From Schistosoma haematobium (Eukaryota; Platyhelminthes; Trematoda; Strigeidida; Schistosomatidae): a stretch of 64,000 nt of DNA. The position numbers were made by a program, and so were the translations under genes. The stretch's first letter is position 1. Each line of letters starts with the position of its first letter. The DNA is taken from assembly GCF_000699445.3 (NCBI RefSeq), contig NC_067197.1, positions 35,075,809-35,139,808 on the forward strand, written 5' to 3'. Of the stretch, positions 1 through 16,000 are shown in pieces. The notes below the pieces were generated by a model. That model saw only the letters and a program-made list of their open reading frames with translations. It ran no database searches and was not told the origin of the DNA.

Positions 1-1115
1 GTGTATACTAAGGGTCATCTATGTGTTGAAAAGTCATGACTACTGTCCAATAAACTAGTTTAACCATAGGATCTTGCAGTAATATATGTGGGTATCGTCA
101 CCAGCTACCGCGAAAACCCATCCTTCGAAGTCCCACACGTCTTGTGATTTGTATTCTCAAATGGAAAGCTTCAGATATATTTTCCAACTTGTCACTAATC
201 TTTATCCTTTAGTGACTTCAGTGTCGAGTTCAAAGATGGAATATTTCCACTTGAATGTTATGTTTTTCTCCAGGTTCTGTGGTCAGATTGAAGTACAAAT
301 ATTGTCACTATACATATTTACTGTACAGAAATTTAACGAAGTTCATAAATGAATTTATTTCGATGATTTTGTTCAGTTACCGTTAGACATTTTTTATCGA
401 ATAATAGACCTGTAATTAAAATAAATACTTCGTTTACTTGAGCTGTAATTTTGTGACACTTCTTACTAAAAAACTTCCGATTATGCTTAATGTGTATATC
501 GATCGTTGATTGACTTAAACATACGAAGCTTGTAAAAAGTATCTAGCATTCTTAGAATTATTTTTGTCTAAGACGTGCACCATTTGTTGCTTGAATCCAT
601 ATTTATGACTGACAGACAGAAATCGCCACCATAAGGGCCTGGCAAACGTGTGTGTAGACCCGATTCGCTGTATCACATTATGACGAGACGAAAACAACAA
701 AATGAATAGCAAGAGATAGAAAAAATGTAGTGGCAATGATAATATGATAGACCAAGCCTTGGGAATATAGTTCACAAAGACAGAATGGAAAGGTATATAT
801 GATAGGATAATAAATTTCAATATCGAGAGGAAGATAAAGGACAAATGCGTCTGTGCAATTGTGAGTGGTCCTAAACCATGTCACCCAAAACCCTGACCAC
901 TGATAGCGGTTGTCACCTGGACCTCAACCAGGTGGTTTGCATCTACCATTATAGATTAGATTAACAGTCAATGTCTTCACGGGCTGATGACACGTTTTAG
1001 CTTGGCCATCTCTGGCTTCCATGTTTATACACTGCTTTCCACCAAATTTCTTTATTTTATATTCTACTTAATTTATTGTTTCCTGATTTGTTTTGATTGT
1101 GGTTTTGCTCATTAG
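1..1115. other. Dynamin intron with LINE 3' fragment
   Basis: I see no exon before 1116. A LINE 3' fragment occupies about 600-1010; the rest is AT-rich intron. Confidence 0.6.
600..1010 (-). mobile_element. 5'-truncated LINE 3' end, diverged
   Basis: Read on the minus strand it follows the 3' end of the LINE at 33092-36550: a segment like the WLGHVL-to-GWGPRDD part, then DMV-stop-DHSQLHRRICPL, corresponding to DMAQNRLQWRRCIHSL, then the T-rich 3' UTR. Strongly decayed. Confidence 0.6.
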
Positions 1116-1183
1116 ATCGAAACTGATGAAGAAGAATTACGGAAAGAAATAAGTTACGCCATTCGTAATATACATGGTATTAG
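1116..1183 (+). CDS. DNM: Dynamin exon a (stalk)
   Basis: 68 nt between acceptor ATTAG and donor GTAAGTG. It encodes a 22-residue block ending [11 protein letters not shown], a near match to the dynamin middle domain. The split arginine codon (AG|A) continues in exon b. It is the first recognisable exon of the window. Confidence 0.93.
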
Positions 1184-4100
1184 GTAAGTGATCGATTTCC
1201 ATTTGTATTATCTTTCATCTCAAAGGTTTTAAAACTTCGAAAGTTAAAACAACGGTGATTAATTCTGTTCTCTGTGTGAGTCAGGTTTTAAGATAAACAA
1301 ACATTGTAAAATCAATCTAGACTTCAAAGATTTATATGATTCTTACTACTGTAGCGTACTTATTTCGCTGACTATCAAGTTGTTTAAAATGCAGTTTCAG
1401 TATAACAATATGTGGTTTGTACACATATATTCAGATAATGTAGAAATTGAATTGAATGCAATTTATGAAATATGATCTATTGGGGTCCTAGATGGAAACG
1501 TTACTATTGACTACAGGGAATTCTAACGGTATGTTATTCATGGTAACACGACACTTTCTATCCGGCTATTGTATTACTTTAAACTGTTTAACTATCTCGA
1601 ACCGTAATTGATTATATCCAGGTTTTCTCTCTACTGGAACCTTCAACCCCACATAATTCTGTAGACAAGGCTAGTGGTGGTTAAATTATTGTTCAAAAAT
1701 CTTGCAAGTATCTAATACTAACTTTTATAAATTTTCTTTTGTTTCGGTAGAACTGGATTATTCACGCCTGATTTAGCTTTCGAAACTATAACTCGTAAAC
1801 AAATTGATAAAATGAAAATACCGTCATTGAAATGTGCTGATTTAGTTGTGGCTCAATTGACTGAAATTGTACATGCATGTACTGCACGTGTAAGTATATA
1901 ACTGTTGTCAAAATACTGTTACTATTATTACTATTACTGTTTTGAAGTTTAACTTGTGAAATTTGTTTATGATAAAGTTAGTATTCATCACAATTCTGGG
2001 AGTTTAAACTATTAAATTTTGATCCAGTAGCTCCATTGTACTGTGCTTTCTACGAAACCTAAAAGTCCTTAGTTCGGTTCTTGTCAGCTGGATCCTGTGT
2101 ATGTCTTGTTGTGGCTACTCAAAAGACGACAAAGGTTCAGTGTTTTCTTTAGTCTTCAATGTTTTTCTAACCGCGTTTATCATCATTTATTTATTAACCA
2201 CATTTAGCAAGGTTGACAAACTGTTCATATTCTTAGTTAATTTCTCGCTTCACATTACACTTGTCACTTTAATTGTTGGTTCTATATAGGGAAAAGTGTT
2301 TTTTTCTTACATCAAAACACTTTATGACGTACTTTATTCATGTTTTCCTTCTTTATTCTGGATAATTTTTTTTGTACTTTAACTTAATTATTATAGTAAT
2401 AATATCACTATTTTTATTTATTTTCATATGTGTTATTAAAAGAATGATTTGTAAAAGGAAAGTTGTTGATTATTTAATTTAATTTGATTACATTGTAGAT
2501 GGAGAATTTTCCACGTTTAAGGGAAGAAACAGAGCGTATTGTAAATCAATGGATTCGTGAAAGAGAAATTCGTGCCAGAGATCAAATTGTACTGTTAGTT
2601 GACATACAGTTATCCTATATGAATACCAATCATGAAGATTTTATTGGTTTTGAAAGGTAACTATATTATTATAATAATTATTATTATAATACTTGATTCA
2701 GTTGATGACGTTTACCGAGGTTAGAATTTCTTAGTTGCTCAATTATTTCATCTCTATTATATTAAATGTACTTAAAATATTCCTCTTGTCTTTATGTTGA
2801 TCACTAAGCATTATTATTTGTCAGCGCGATACAATAGGTACAATTGATATCGTGCAATATGAAATTGCATATATGGACGTTAAAATATTGTTTTAAATTA
2901 ATAGATGTTGGTATACCATATAGTATAGTCAGAAATGATATTTAAACTCGAAGTCAATACCATATACCCCATTTAAAAAAAAGTTGAACCAAATAACTAT
3001 TCTATGTATTATTCAATCTCAATTGACAAAAATGTACCATAATTCAAATACATTCATTGTATTTATAAGTGCTCTTGTCGTCATAATATCATATTAAGCA
3101 TTAGTTATACATGTATGTATGTTCAATAAAAATGTTATTAATACTACTGGATGAGTGGTGCCAACAATTAAGAAAATAAAACAACACACTTTAATTTAGA
3201 AATATTTTTACTTTCGAACGCAAATAAACTTGGAGTTGAATTAATCTATGTACATTATTGTATCATGAGCAAAAACAACTACTTACTAATGATTGTGATC
3301 TGTCCAACGGATTATTGTTTATTGGTGTGAGATTCCCAACAATAGTTTATCCTTATTATGTAACAAAAATGATATTTTCTTGAAGGTTCTGTCACAATTA
3401 GTCAATATTTATTATTAAGCTGTTTAAAATGTATACTTTTCTTTATCCAGATAATACATTACGTATTTATTAATATATCATCAATTGAACAGTTTACATC
3501 ATAATAATGGCTTAATGCTAAGCATTGTCCCCTACTAATGTTTGGTGTATCGATTTCTTTGCGATCACTTGTCAATTTCGGTACAAATTCACGAAATATG
3601 AAGATCGATTATTTTTCCATAAATTTTCTTTTAAAAGTCTAAGTACAAGTTATAACTCCATAAGAGTACTTTAACTTTATTATAACTTGCTGGTTTAGAC
3701 ACATAGTTCACACTGTCTACTGAGACTTGTAACCCACCACGGAGATTTGTGTTGTTGTTGGGTCTCATAAGTATTTTTTGTTCAGAGGTTTGTGGAGATT
3801 GTTGCCTCCTGCTGAAACTAGGAAATCCTTTGAGCTCTAGTGAGAACCTGTGATCACTGTAGTTCAACAGTGTTGGGTGAGGGAGTTACCCACCAATGAC
3901 AGTGAAAAATGGATAGTATAGCCTATCGAACGAAGTTAGACATGTAACCATCGGATGCTGGCTCAGGTTAAGCTCTTACCACGAGATCTGTAAGTCCTGA
4001 TTTCTATGTTACGTGGTTGATGGCTGTTTGCTACTGCGAAGTCTCATACTAGGACGAGACAGCTGTACAGTGCTTTCTGATTTCCAGTGATTGTCTAGCT

Positions 4101-7100
4101 TAGATCTGTTTGTAATCTCAATAATATCTTTTTTGTTTGTTAGCATATTTCATTCCCACTTTTTGACGGAATAGTTTCAAAAAAACACTTAGTCTAAAAG
4201 AGCATAAATATATGAATCTTTTTGTTGTATTAACTTTTGAAATTGTCGGAACAAAATATTTTTCCATCTTCATGTTCTTCTGAATACTGTGTTTGTGAAT
4301 TGATTTGAATTTACCTATTGTACGTATTATTTTTCCTTTTTTAAATCTGTCAACTATTAATCTTTTTATGCTGTCTAGTAAATTTTGAGTACAGTTTTCA
4401 TCGTAAGTAGCTTTTAAACATTCATCTAAATAAAAAAGTAACAGTCATTCTAACTTTACTAATTAACAATGAACATTCACGATTCTCGTCAAAGGATCAA
4501 ATATAAGATGCTCAATAGTCTTTAATGACTTGTGATATTCTAAATAATAGTCAGTTTGTTATTTATCTTGCCTTATTACTATGTAATTTTGTGTCCATTG
4601 AACGATAACCATGATCAGAGTTTATGTAATATGGCTCAAAGTCGTTCAAAATCGAACAAATTCGATCACTTTGTTTTTCTCCCCATCTTAAATCTTATTA
4701 TTCCTTCATACATATCTTTCCACTCTACCTTTTTGAACCATATTCCCAATGTTCAGTCTTTCTCAGTGTCATTGCTACTACATTTACTCTAAGATTACAA
4801 ATCAAAATAAAGCTACATACATCATTATGTCAATAAAATCCTTTTCACTGTTGTTCATAAGTGCATACATACACATTTTTCATCAATCCTGAATATATTT
4901 TTATTCGTTGATGTGTTTTCTTTAGGAATTCTCTCATACATACGCCGCTATGTATATTACGGTATGGTTTTAATGTGAAGTTATTGTCACCATAACATTT
5001 CAGCCCATACCTTTTGAAATAATGTTTGTTTACCTTTTTCTTATGTATATCTTTTAACTTATTTAATTGTTGGTGAATTTAATGATGAATACAAGTCTTT
5101 AACCATTTAGTATAATAATACATTTATACATGTGATTGTTTGAGAGTGTATGCGCTTATTTGCTTGCTTATACTTGCTTTCCTGCTTTGAAATTTATGTT
5201 TACATAAATATTTTGTTTACTTTTCAGTTCTTTAACTTGAAATTCATTAATATTCACCAATTATTGTGCTTAATCAGAAGAAAAGCCCAAGAAATTTGGA
5301 TTTTTGTTTTACTAGATTCTAGTTAAAAAATAATATTTCATAATAAAATCGTTTTCATTCGGATTACATTTTCAAGTTACATAATTCCATTCATAAGGAA
5401 CCCAATCAACTATGTTTTATTCATATGAACACGCATTGCTTAAGTTCGCTTAGAACCTTGTAAAAACTCTCATTTCTTGTTATATAGGACAGTTTTTTTC
5501 CTAGGAAGTTTTTAATCAATTTAGAAGAATTGTTTTCGACTAGCAAGATGAAAAAGATAGGATGTTGTGAACATGTTGAAGATGGTAAAATTTACAACAT
5601 GGAATTCAAAGTTACATAAGTCCAACAACACTTAGTTTAATCTGTAAAATATAAAATCAAGGTAAAATTCTATCAGCACACTATTAGATAAAGTATTATA
5701 TTGTTTAATGGTTTTCGATGCGCAGTTGATGTTCATCTGTTGCATTAGTGTCAGTTATGTTTATAAATCTACGTATTAATATAACCGTATTTAGTTTTAC
5801 CTACTGTTTCTGTATCCGGGTGATCAAATTAAAGAATAAAAAGGCTGGTTATGCATTCATCTCTTTCTTTATTTTTCTGTAGTGCAGAACAACAGTCGTC
5901 AGAAGTAGCAAAAAATAAACCTGGAAATAAGGTCAGCTCAGTATGTTTGCTGATTTATTTTACATATATATGTGTATGTATTTTATTGTTTAATATACGA
6001 ACAGTTTGTTTCTATTGAGGGAGATTTAAATTCTGTAAATTATGTTGTTTTGTTCATATCCTACTAATTAAATGTACGAGTAAACGTAGTAGTTTACAAA
6101 TACTATCGTTTTAATGTTTACATCTGATCAATTTATGGGGAAAAATGATGCTGACTACTGGTGATGCCGTTTGGCTGTTAGAATTTCACCAAATGCTACA
6201 AGATCTAAACCTGCATTTTAATGATTTAATTCCAAATACTCAAACCATTAATTCACCACTTCCTTAAAAGTTGTAACTATCGTATGTCCATAGTGATTTT
6301 CTATATATTATAGTTTGGATGTAGGGTTTGTTTCCAATCCCTAGTGTTGCACACGAAAATTAAACCTATGTAATATGCAACAGGCAAAGATAGTAATCAA
6401 AAAGAGACTTACATTTTTAAAACATCGTTTGTTCTCATGGTATGTGTGAAAGATCTCGCAGCTTACTTCGGTATATTTTTCAAAACACTTTTCATTAGGA
6501 GTCGACACATGTGAATTGTTGCAGGTTTTATTATGTTGTTTATGAAACAATTTCTCAGTTTGTGTCATATTTTTGTCCATGTTACCATGATATAATAAAT
6601 TATTTTTCACATATTAGAAGCAGATGAATTTGTTTAGTAATGACTTAATTATTATTATTGTGTAAATAATTGTGACTTGCACATATCACATGGTTAATGT
6701 CGAAAATACAACACGACATACTTAATTTATTCATTCGTCCAATGTGTTTTTTTGTAGCCATAATTGATTTTTAATGGTAAATTTTTTGCATAATTTACCT
6801 ACCAATAGACTTTTCGACATACTGACTGGTTCGTATGTAATTATAACTTGTGGACTATCGTATTTCTAGTGTACACACAATTATTTTCTGACGTCAGATG
6901 ATTTTGTTTCTTGACACAGTCTGTTTTCAAATTATATAGATCTCTCTACAGGATATCTAAGTTTGGAGAGTTTTTAAAGGATTATCCCTCAACTACAGGA
7001 ATTTAATGTGTAATGTGACATTCCAATTCTTGTTTATGATTTTGATCGTGTGGCCGAGGAGACAGTAGACATTGATACTCCAACAATTAATACCTTTAAA

Positions 7101-10017
7101 GTTATCCCGATTTATCCGTATTTTAACATACTATGCATGGTGATGAGGCGTAGTGAAATCGGCTGTTCAATGTTTTTTTTTCTAATTTCATATCGCCTGT
7201 ATGCTTCGCTATTGAAGTAATTGATTTGTCCAGTTATGTGTTATCAATGAAAATATTTTAGTTAAGTCATTTAGACGTCATGCTTTGAAGCTCGATGTAT
7301 CGTAGTTGTAATGAGAAAGCCATTCAGCGAATACATCATTCGAAGCTAACGTCCATTGACGAATTTCATACATACTAACCATCTTCATGATCAGAACACA
7401 AGTGATTTTAATTGTAAAATAGATATTTGCGTACATTTTCATACATATTCATGTTTTGCTTCATATGTATAAACCTTTATTCACAAATTATTATTTACAA
7501 GTACCTATTAATAATTATTCGAATCACTATTTCGCTTATTTCTGAGTTACGATTCAGTCTAATTCACCTTGTTAATGGAAATTGCTTAAAGACGCGGCTT
7601 TTGGTTTTAGAGAAATTAAAACATGTACGAAGAAGTTTATTTCGAATGTACGGAACGTGACTTACAAAGGAATGCGAGCAAGAAGTATGCTTCGTATTAT
7701 TTTGAACTCGTCAACTGGATGTAATTTCATCCGATAGTTGATGTTCAATTCGGGAATCCGAACCTAGTACCTTCCGCTTTAAACGGGATAATCTAAACCA
7801 TTTCAAATTAAATTATGTACAGTGAAGCTTAATTTTACCATTCAATAAATGTGATTATCTTTTTTAGTAGAGGACGCAGTACTTTTTACGAATATTCGTC
7901 AAATTTGAAGAAATAGTTAAGCGAAAATTGGGCACCGAGTATTTAAAGGACAATATTTGTAAAAAAAATTATATTTAAAATAATCTCAGAGATTGAAATT
8001 TAAATAACTCCATTATGTCGCGTAACAAACCGTTTCGAACTTCATCAAGGGAGCAATAGACATTGTGGGAACATTTTTTGGAGGGTCAATTTGATAAGTA
8101 TTTAAAAGAATATTTCAACATTTTACTTAAAGGTTATTTTAGCGTGGGTACTAATTATATTCTATTTAAGTAAAAATATTTTTAATTCTCTAAGTTTTAG
8201 CGAATTATTACTTACGATGTAGTGCTTCTTTGTTGTCATATGCCAGAGTTTTACTATTCATCAATGATTTCTACATATTAGGGCCTTTACTTTCAAAAGT
8301 AGAAACAACTGTAATCGCACTTGGAGTCACTATGTCGAAATTCTAACCCATAAGTATGCATCCAATTTCATTATACTGAATTTTGTATGGGATGTTCAAC
8401 GAAAATAGGAATATGTCGCTAAATAGCAACATCTGATTGCATTAATATACAGATTCAAAATGTATAAATGTGAAGAAATAACTAGACTAATGAATCATCA
8501 TATCAGCATAGTTATTAGGGAAGTTCGTATTGAGTTGTGCATAATCTGATATTAAAAAGCAGTCATATTTATCTACATACATTCTTGGTCAATGAATAAT
8601 AAATGTTTATGCATACATTCTTTTTTTTCTTATGACTAATAGTCACATTGATTTTATTTGTTTTCCAGGTAATTCGTAAAGGTTGGTTATCTTTGCAAAA
8701 TGTTACTTTGCTTCGTGGAGGTAACAAAGATTTTTGGTTTGTATTGAATACTGAATCATTGACCTGGTACAAAGATGATGAGGTAAGTTACATAACATTT
8801 ATTAAATATCGTCTTATGAATTTAATTTTGAATACTTTGATATTTGCCTCGCTTTATGTTTACGACAGTAAGGATTTAGAGATCGTTAATTTAATTTTTT
8901 AGAATTTTGTCTAGTTCAATTTAGTGCTTATTGGTTTTGTGTTTTGACATTTCTCAACGGTTATATACAGGATATACATTTCATCTTAGCTAATACTCGT
9001 TAGCTAATGTAGTTGGTAAGATTGTATCCCAATACTTACTTAATCATGATGCACTATTCCATTCATTCTTGAAAACCTGTTAAACTGTTCAGTACTTCCC
9101 AACAGATTCTACCAGTATTGGCGAAAAAAGATTTATTTTAGCCCCATTTTAAAGTTTAAGCTGCAAGTATGTGGTTAAAGATGTTAGAAACAAATACACA
9201 ATAGAATAATTTATTTATATATTTAGTCAATGTGGCCTATTAATGTTGCAAATTGTATACATATATTTATATAAATATATATACTTTAGGTTACTGAATA
9301 GTTTCTGTCAACTGCTACGTAGTTAAGTATATCCAAATTTACCTACTGATCAAACAAGTAAACCATATTTAATTCGACATAGTTTTTATCTAGTTTTTGA
9401 ATAAATTATGGAGTTGGTGATTGTATTTGTTGTGGATATATTTCTGGCGCATAATAAATCTACCTCTTCTGTCTATTTTTCTTTACATTATGGTGTATTA
9501 GGCCCTGTTTAGTTATACAGGGGCAAGTAACCAGTTCTATCCATAGGATATCAAAAGTAGCTACGCTAAAACTTTGTCAAGTTACAAAATAGTACGACGC
9601 CCCTGAGCCGGCACATTTGTTGACCGATTCCTGAGGGAATATAAATGTTTTCTGTAAAATTCTTACATCCCATCATAGTTGGTCACGACTGCAATCAAAC
9701 ATCCGCTTTCCTCTGTCTTCTCAATCGTTTGGGGATAAAATAGAGTTATCTGGGAGGGGGTGACCAGTATTTTTCTTAATAACCTTTTGTGGCATCGTGT
9801 CCGCTTTTGTAATTGCGTAGATGAGTCAATATGTAACTATCAATTAGTCGAAATATTTACAAGTAAAAAATATTCCGTCGATTTTTATCCCAGACTGACG
9901 GTTGGCGAATCGTTAAAGCTAGGTAATATCAGTTCGGGGTGAATATCAAATTTTCATACAAAAACCTCACAAAATCACCTAGATAAATGAGTATGCATTG
10001 AATTCTTTCTTCCAAGG

Positions 10018-10075
<58 letters not shown>

Positions 10076-13000
10076 TGTTAAATAATTAGACGCATAGTAT
10101 TTTTATCAACCATATATTACTTGTTAATACTGAAGTCGACTAGGGATCAATATCCTTACTGGTAATTTTTCACATTTTTTTTCAGGAGAAAGAAAAGCGT
10201 TATGTCCTATTATTGGATGGTTTAAAAATACGCGATATTGAAACGGGATTTTTCGGTAAAAAGCATGCTTTTGCATTATTTTATCCGGATAATCATAATG
10301 TCTACAAAGACTATAAACAATTGGAATTGTGTGCTGAATCAGCTGAATTAGTTGATTCATGGAAGGCATCATTTTTGCGTGCCGGTGTTTATCCAGCTAA
10401 AACTAAATCGGAAAAAACGGAGGTATGTAATAAAAACAACATTATCCTATGATGGCTTTCTGTGGTATATGCTTATCTTAATGATAAAATGTTTTGAAGA
10501 CTATCTAACTGACACGGGATTATATCTCTCTTACGTAGTCTATTATCGAAATCCCGAGAAACGAATTATAATATTTCACCTCCGAATTCATCTAAATCCC
10601 CTTTCACCATCAAGTCATCAAATTAAAATAGTTCCTGCTTCACTTCAATACCAGTTGTTGTGAATAAAGATAATGATAATGGTCAATAAAAAAAAACCTA
10701 ATTACCAGTTATTATTTCTTTGTCATTGTATGTGTGACATTTAGTGTAAAATAAATTGAGATGTTTCGAAAATGCATAGTTTATGTTGAAGTCGATTATA
10801 TTATAGAGTAATTTGTTTCTGTATTGGTTGTTTGAATCTTCCCACTGATGTTTATGACTGTAATTGATCAGTCTCTTTTGGGATGTTTGAATCCTGTGCA
10901 GATTGCCTCGATGTTGCTTTAAGTCACAAGCATTATAATCAGAGATGGAATCAGTAGCTAAGTAGATACACTCGACGACGTTTGAAGCGAAAGGTACTGA
11001 ATTCGAGTTTCAAAGTGAACATCAACTCTGAGATGCAGGTGCATCCAGCTAATGAGTCTGAAATAGGATGAGACGCGCGTCATGGATTCCACTGTTAACC
11101 ACCATTCATCTCTGTTTATATCAAATGTGTTTTTTTCGTATAATATTACCAAATAAATGTAGATATTTTTTTGTACTCATAATAATGAATAGTGGGTTTT
11201 ATTTTTCTAACATATAAATCAGCAGTAATTAAAATAGTTTTGTTACAAATTAAAACGAGTGCATTTATATACGATAGATAACATGATAGGAACTATACTG
11301 CAGTACTTTTTTATTTGCATGAGATAGTTCATATACGACTTGACCGTTATGTTTATTATCTGTAATTTTATACTAAGAAATAAACATTTTTGGTCAGTAA
11401 TTTTCTTTCCTCTTTCCCGTAACCATAAAATATGGATTGTTGTAAGTACTCAACTTTAAAAGATTAAAAAGGTACCTTTTTCGGATTATTGGGTTGTAGA
11501 TAAATTATCGAACTTATATGTATAGAGTTAACCAATAAGAGGTATCTACGTTAACTACATTAGTGAGGACATACATTCTAAACACCAAATTTATGCTTAC
11601 TTTGAGATTAGATTCCGAAAATTTTTTTATGGGCTATGTTATTACATGTTACCAATGTTTGATCAGTAAACTAGTAAGAATGGGAATATCTCTAATGTAA
11701 ATTAATTAAATTCCTTTGTGAATGTCATTTAATTCTTTCCAAAAATATGTATTCTATTGTGATTCTGAATCTAAATAGAATTAAGATCTTTCATACTTTG
11801 TCTATTTGAAATATTCTCCAAGTCGAAAAAATTGTTTGGGTTGACTCTTTCAATAAAAAAGAAAAGAAACCTATTGATTTAACATCTTTTTATGGTTCTG
11901 GAAGGTGTTGGTCATCGATATACAAAATAAATAATTATGTTGTAGCGTTTTTATAAAAAAATTGTTCTCGTTGTTATCGATCATACACATGCTACTTCAT
12001 GATGTGGTACTTATGTTTTATCGTTGGTTAACGTAGCATCTTTTTATTTTATTGGATTAAAATGTACTCATCTTAGTGGCTCTAGCTAAATTCAAAACCG
12101 ATTGTAAATTTACTGATCACAGCTGTGAAACCATGTTTCTTAATTAGCTCTCAAATCCCGTACACGTTTCTACGGCTATACATCGTTAGGAAAGAGAAAA
12201 AGCGAAAAATATATCTGGCCAATAATATTTTTTAGATTATATTTTATTAGGCTTATTTTCACATAGCTTTAATCAATTTGGGTATTCCTTTACCCTCTCC
12301 TTTCACTATCATTTATGTTTTTCAGCAATCTGACACTTCATCACTTGAATCCAGTGAGCCTCAGCTGGAACGTCAAGTAGAAATTATACGAAATCTAGTC
12401 GATTCATACATGAAAATTGTGATTAAAACACAGTTAGATTTGGTACCAAAATTGTTAATGCATATGCTTGTTAATGAGGTGAGTATATATATACGTTTAA
12501 ATGAAAGCCCTTCATACAAAATAACAATATGATGTTTATGTTTTCCGTGGACGGATAAACTTTCTATCGTCAAAATATTGAAGTAGTGCATTATTTTATT
12601 TATCAAAGTAATTTGGCAGGACTTTTACCAAGCCTCAGTATACACTGTGAGTCAACCAAATAGACATGACCATAAAACAGATAATGTCATCGGTCTGCAT
12701 CCATTTATTTAGTTCATTTCTTTTGAAAGTATATTGAAGTTCTATTTTTCTAAACAGTTGATAATCTGTTCTAGGTTACTTTGACTTACATCATTTTCTT
12801 AAACTAACGTCAGGGTTGTTTACGAAATTGAGAGGACGAAAAGAGAATGTCCGGCACTTTAACCAGGTTGGTGGGCACAGAGGCTCCTAGGGGGCAATAT
12901 GTATAGGAAAATAGTATCAATGATAGTGACACGACTAAGCATTGAGAATATTGTTCGGATAAAAGATAAGAAAATATCTGTATGGAAGAATATTGAAACC

Positions 13001-16000
13001 TACTATTTATTAAAGACAAAGAGTTCGTACGTTAAGATCATTGTCACCGATTCTGTGCCATGTCACCTGACATTTCTAAACACTGATCACAGTTATCGTT
13101 CAGACTCCAACAATGTACTCTATGTATATTAACACAGTTCAGTCTAATAGTCAGTGTCTTCGTGGACTGATGATATGTGTCTCTAGCGCTCTTTAACCTA
13201 CTATCGACATTCGTATTACATGTCAAGGTAGATGATGGTTCGACATATATAACACATGACCCATTAGCTGCACTCAGTGAAAATTTACTGCTTTATGAAC
13301 TGATTTGATATATCTACCGTGTACCTTACATCTAACTCCAGTATTGCGCACTCTTTTGTTTTATGATATTTGGATAATATTTCATAGGCATCTGTAAATA
13401 AATGCTTAGCCTGTATATATTTTCTACTTTCATATATCATATCTCACAGCAGTAGAGTAATACAATGTTGTCATTTTGCTTCATATCTTATTGTGCTCAA
13501 GGGTTTCGCTGTTTCTAAACAATTATTTCTAAACAAATTATTCTTAGTAGTAATACAATATAAAATCAACATACCATCATTGGTAGCATCTGTTGTCTTT
13601 TGACCCTGTCAATTATTCTATGGCAAAATCGCTAATCAGAATACCGACTTCTAGGACCTTGTTTTTGTGCTAAACCAATGACACGTCAACCAGCACTAAC
13701 AGCCCGGCGTCAACTCTGAATCCTTATCGGTCCTCAAAATAGTGACTTTTCGCCTAACCCCCTGCCCATTGAGTCCAGAACACAGTCTCAGCCTCCACTT
13801 TATGAATCATATGTTTCAGACATACGTAGTTTATATACATATACATAATCTTCGGATACAACAATGCTGGTACTTAGATTTATTGTAATAGACACTCATC
13901 TCAATTAATTACGATGCTGTCCAGTTATTCCTCGTGAAATGTAACCTCATTACTGTGTATGTCTAATGTAATTTCATCTATTTTATTTGATATAATTATT
14001 TTCATGTCTCTTCACGTTAATGTTTTTCGCATACACTGTAAATCGTACTATGTTAGTTGTTTTGTATCTAATTTCTTTAACAGTCCCAATTTGCATAAAA
14101 TACTTTTTTTCCATGTAGCTTTTTAGTAATAATTAATGTCGGTTGTTAAAAAAACATTTTCTTTTCTTGTTCAGATTAAATCCTTCTTAAAAGGTGAACT
14201 ATTACCAAATTTATACCAAGCTGGTGACTTGGTGAGTTTCTTTTATTATTTAGAATGAATCAGTTATATTGTTTACTTTGCGTTTATAAATAGATTTTTA
14301 ATTAATCTCTGTTTAATAGTATTATGGTGATAAATTAATGGAATTCATGAATTGATTAGACATAATTTTTTTTCCATGTTGTTGAATGGATCGACTTCGT
14401 CATGGAAATCATTTAAAAAAAAATTGTACCATAAACTAAGAAAGTCAAAATAAACTTTATTTTCCTGTTAATAATTTCTGATTTATTTTTTGCAAATAAA
14501 TTTTACTCACTTTACCTATATAAAAAAGCAAACAATAAATTCAGTGAATCAGTTAATGAATATTAGCTTCAAATATCTCCAATTATGTGTAGCTTTAATT
14601 AATTTACTTCTAAATCAAAATTCCTGCTTCGGTTTGGGCACCCGGGCAGTATCACAGCCCTCACACATATCAAATGAGATCTGTGTGGCGCATATGTATT
14701 TGGGGCCTCCTTGTACAAATATTTATGTGTTAAAATAAATAAATCAATATAATCCAGTTGGTGTAATTTTAGTTTGATGTTGCTCAAACATCATTAAATT
14801 TCACTGATCAGTGTTGTTTTTTTATATATAACAAAAAGTAGTATGAGTTCTTTTGTTCACTTATATTCTAGCTGTAAAGTATGGAATTACTTACTTACTT
14901 ACTTACACTTGTTATTCCCAATGGAGCATAGGCTGCTGACCAGTATTCTTCAACCCACTCTGTCCTGGACCTTCCTTTCCAGTTCTCTCCAATTTTTGTT
15001 CACTTTTCTCATATCTGTCTCCATTTCTCGGCGTAATGTGTTCGTTGGCCTTGAGGCTTGCCTTGTGACACAGTTGGGTGCTTTCCTCAATGTGTGTCGT
15101 ATCCACTTCCGCGCTTCTTCCTGATCTCGTCCTCTGGGATCTGATTTGTTCTCCCCCATAGTAGGTTGCTGCTTATAATATCTGGCAAACAGTTCCGAAG
15201 TATTTTGCGTAGACAATTGTTAATAAACACTTGTATCCTCTGGATGATGGCTTTCGTAGTTCTCCAGGTTTCGGCCCCATACAGTAATAAAGTATGGAAT
15301 GGAGTGTTTGAATTTTAATTGTTTTTACACTTGAAAAGAAAGTGGACTTTACTAATCACCAGAATTCGGGATTGTAATTAAACACAAAATAATTTGATTA
15401 TAATAATTCTTAATGTTATTTGGTATTTTATCCAATTAGTGTAATTTTCTTTTAATGTCTATACATTTACTGTCATTGTTATTACACTTTAAGAATTCCT
15501 TAATGTCTGAATCATTGGGGGTTCAACAAAAACGCGATGAAATGGTCCGCGTTTATGATGCTATGAAAGAAGCGTTGAATATTATAAGTGAAGTGTCTAT
15601 GTCCACTGTATCAACACCAATTCCACCGCCAGTCAATGATGACTGGCTACAGGTAAATGGCTATTTTATGTATTTTTTCACTTAAAGTACATTAATGCAA
15701 CTTAGCTATCACATTTATGCCCATATAGTAGACCATATTTTACTGTTTGTTGATTGATAATCCTGACTAGACGTTCAAAACCTCATAGATACTAAATGCT
15801 AATGACCTTATTTTCTTGTGATATGACCTTCTAACTTACATTCTTGCCTGGAGCATCTTTTTATGTTAGAAATAATTTCTTTTTACTCTTCAAATAGTGA
15901 ATCACTCTAGTGTTAGAACAACTTCAAGTTATATCCTAAAATCTCCATTATTACGTATCTTTTCTTGTACGTTGAAGTCAGTTATGTAAATAAATAAGTC

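Larger units (their letters stand above)
2657..5882. other. Dynamin intron, AT-rich with two repeats
   Basis: Contains a decayed SINE (3790-4115) and a LINE tail (4590-4800). Nothing else recognised. Confidence 0.6.
5932..8668. other. Dynamin intron
   Basis: AT-rich. It holds an Sm-alpha-like remnant (7668-7800) and a possible Penelope terminal fragment (7860-8060). I see nothing else. Confidence 0.55.
12479..14174. other. Dynamin intron
   Basis: Contains a LINE tail (12810-13226) and an LTR fragment (13591-13863). The rest is AT-rich. Confidence 0.6.

Noticed and set aside
10352..10663. 103-residue frame overlapping dynamin exon f
   Set aside because: Different frame from the PH-domain exon and runs into the intron.
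13586..13868. Target-site duplication for the LTR copy at 13591-13863
   Set aside because: Flanking 5-mers GCATC and ATGCT do not match; left as a copy without TSD.
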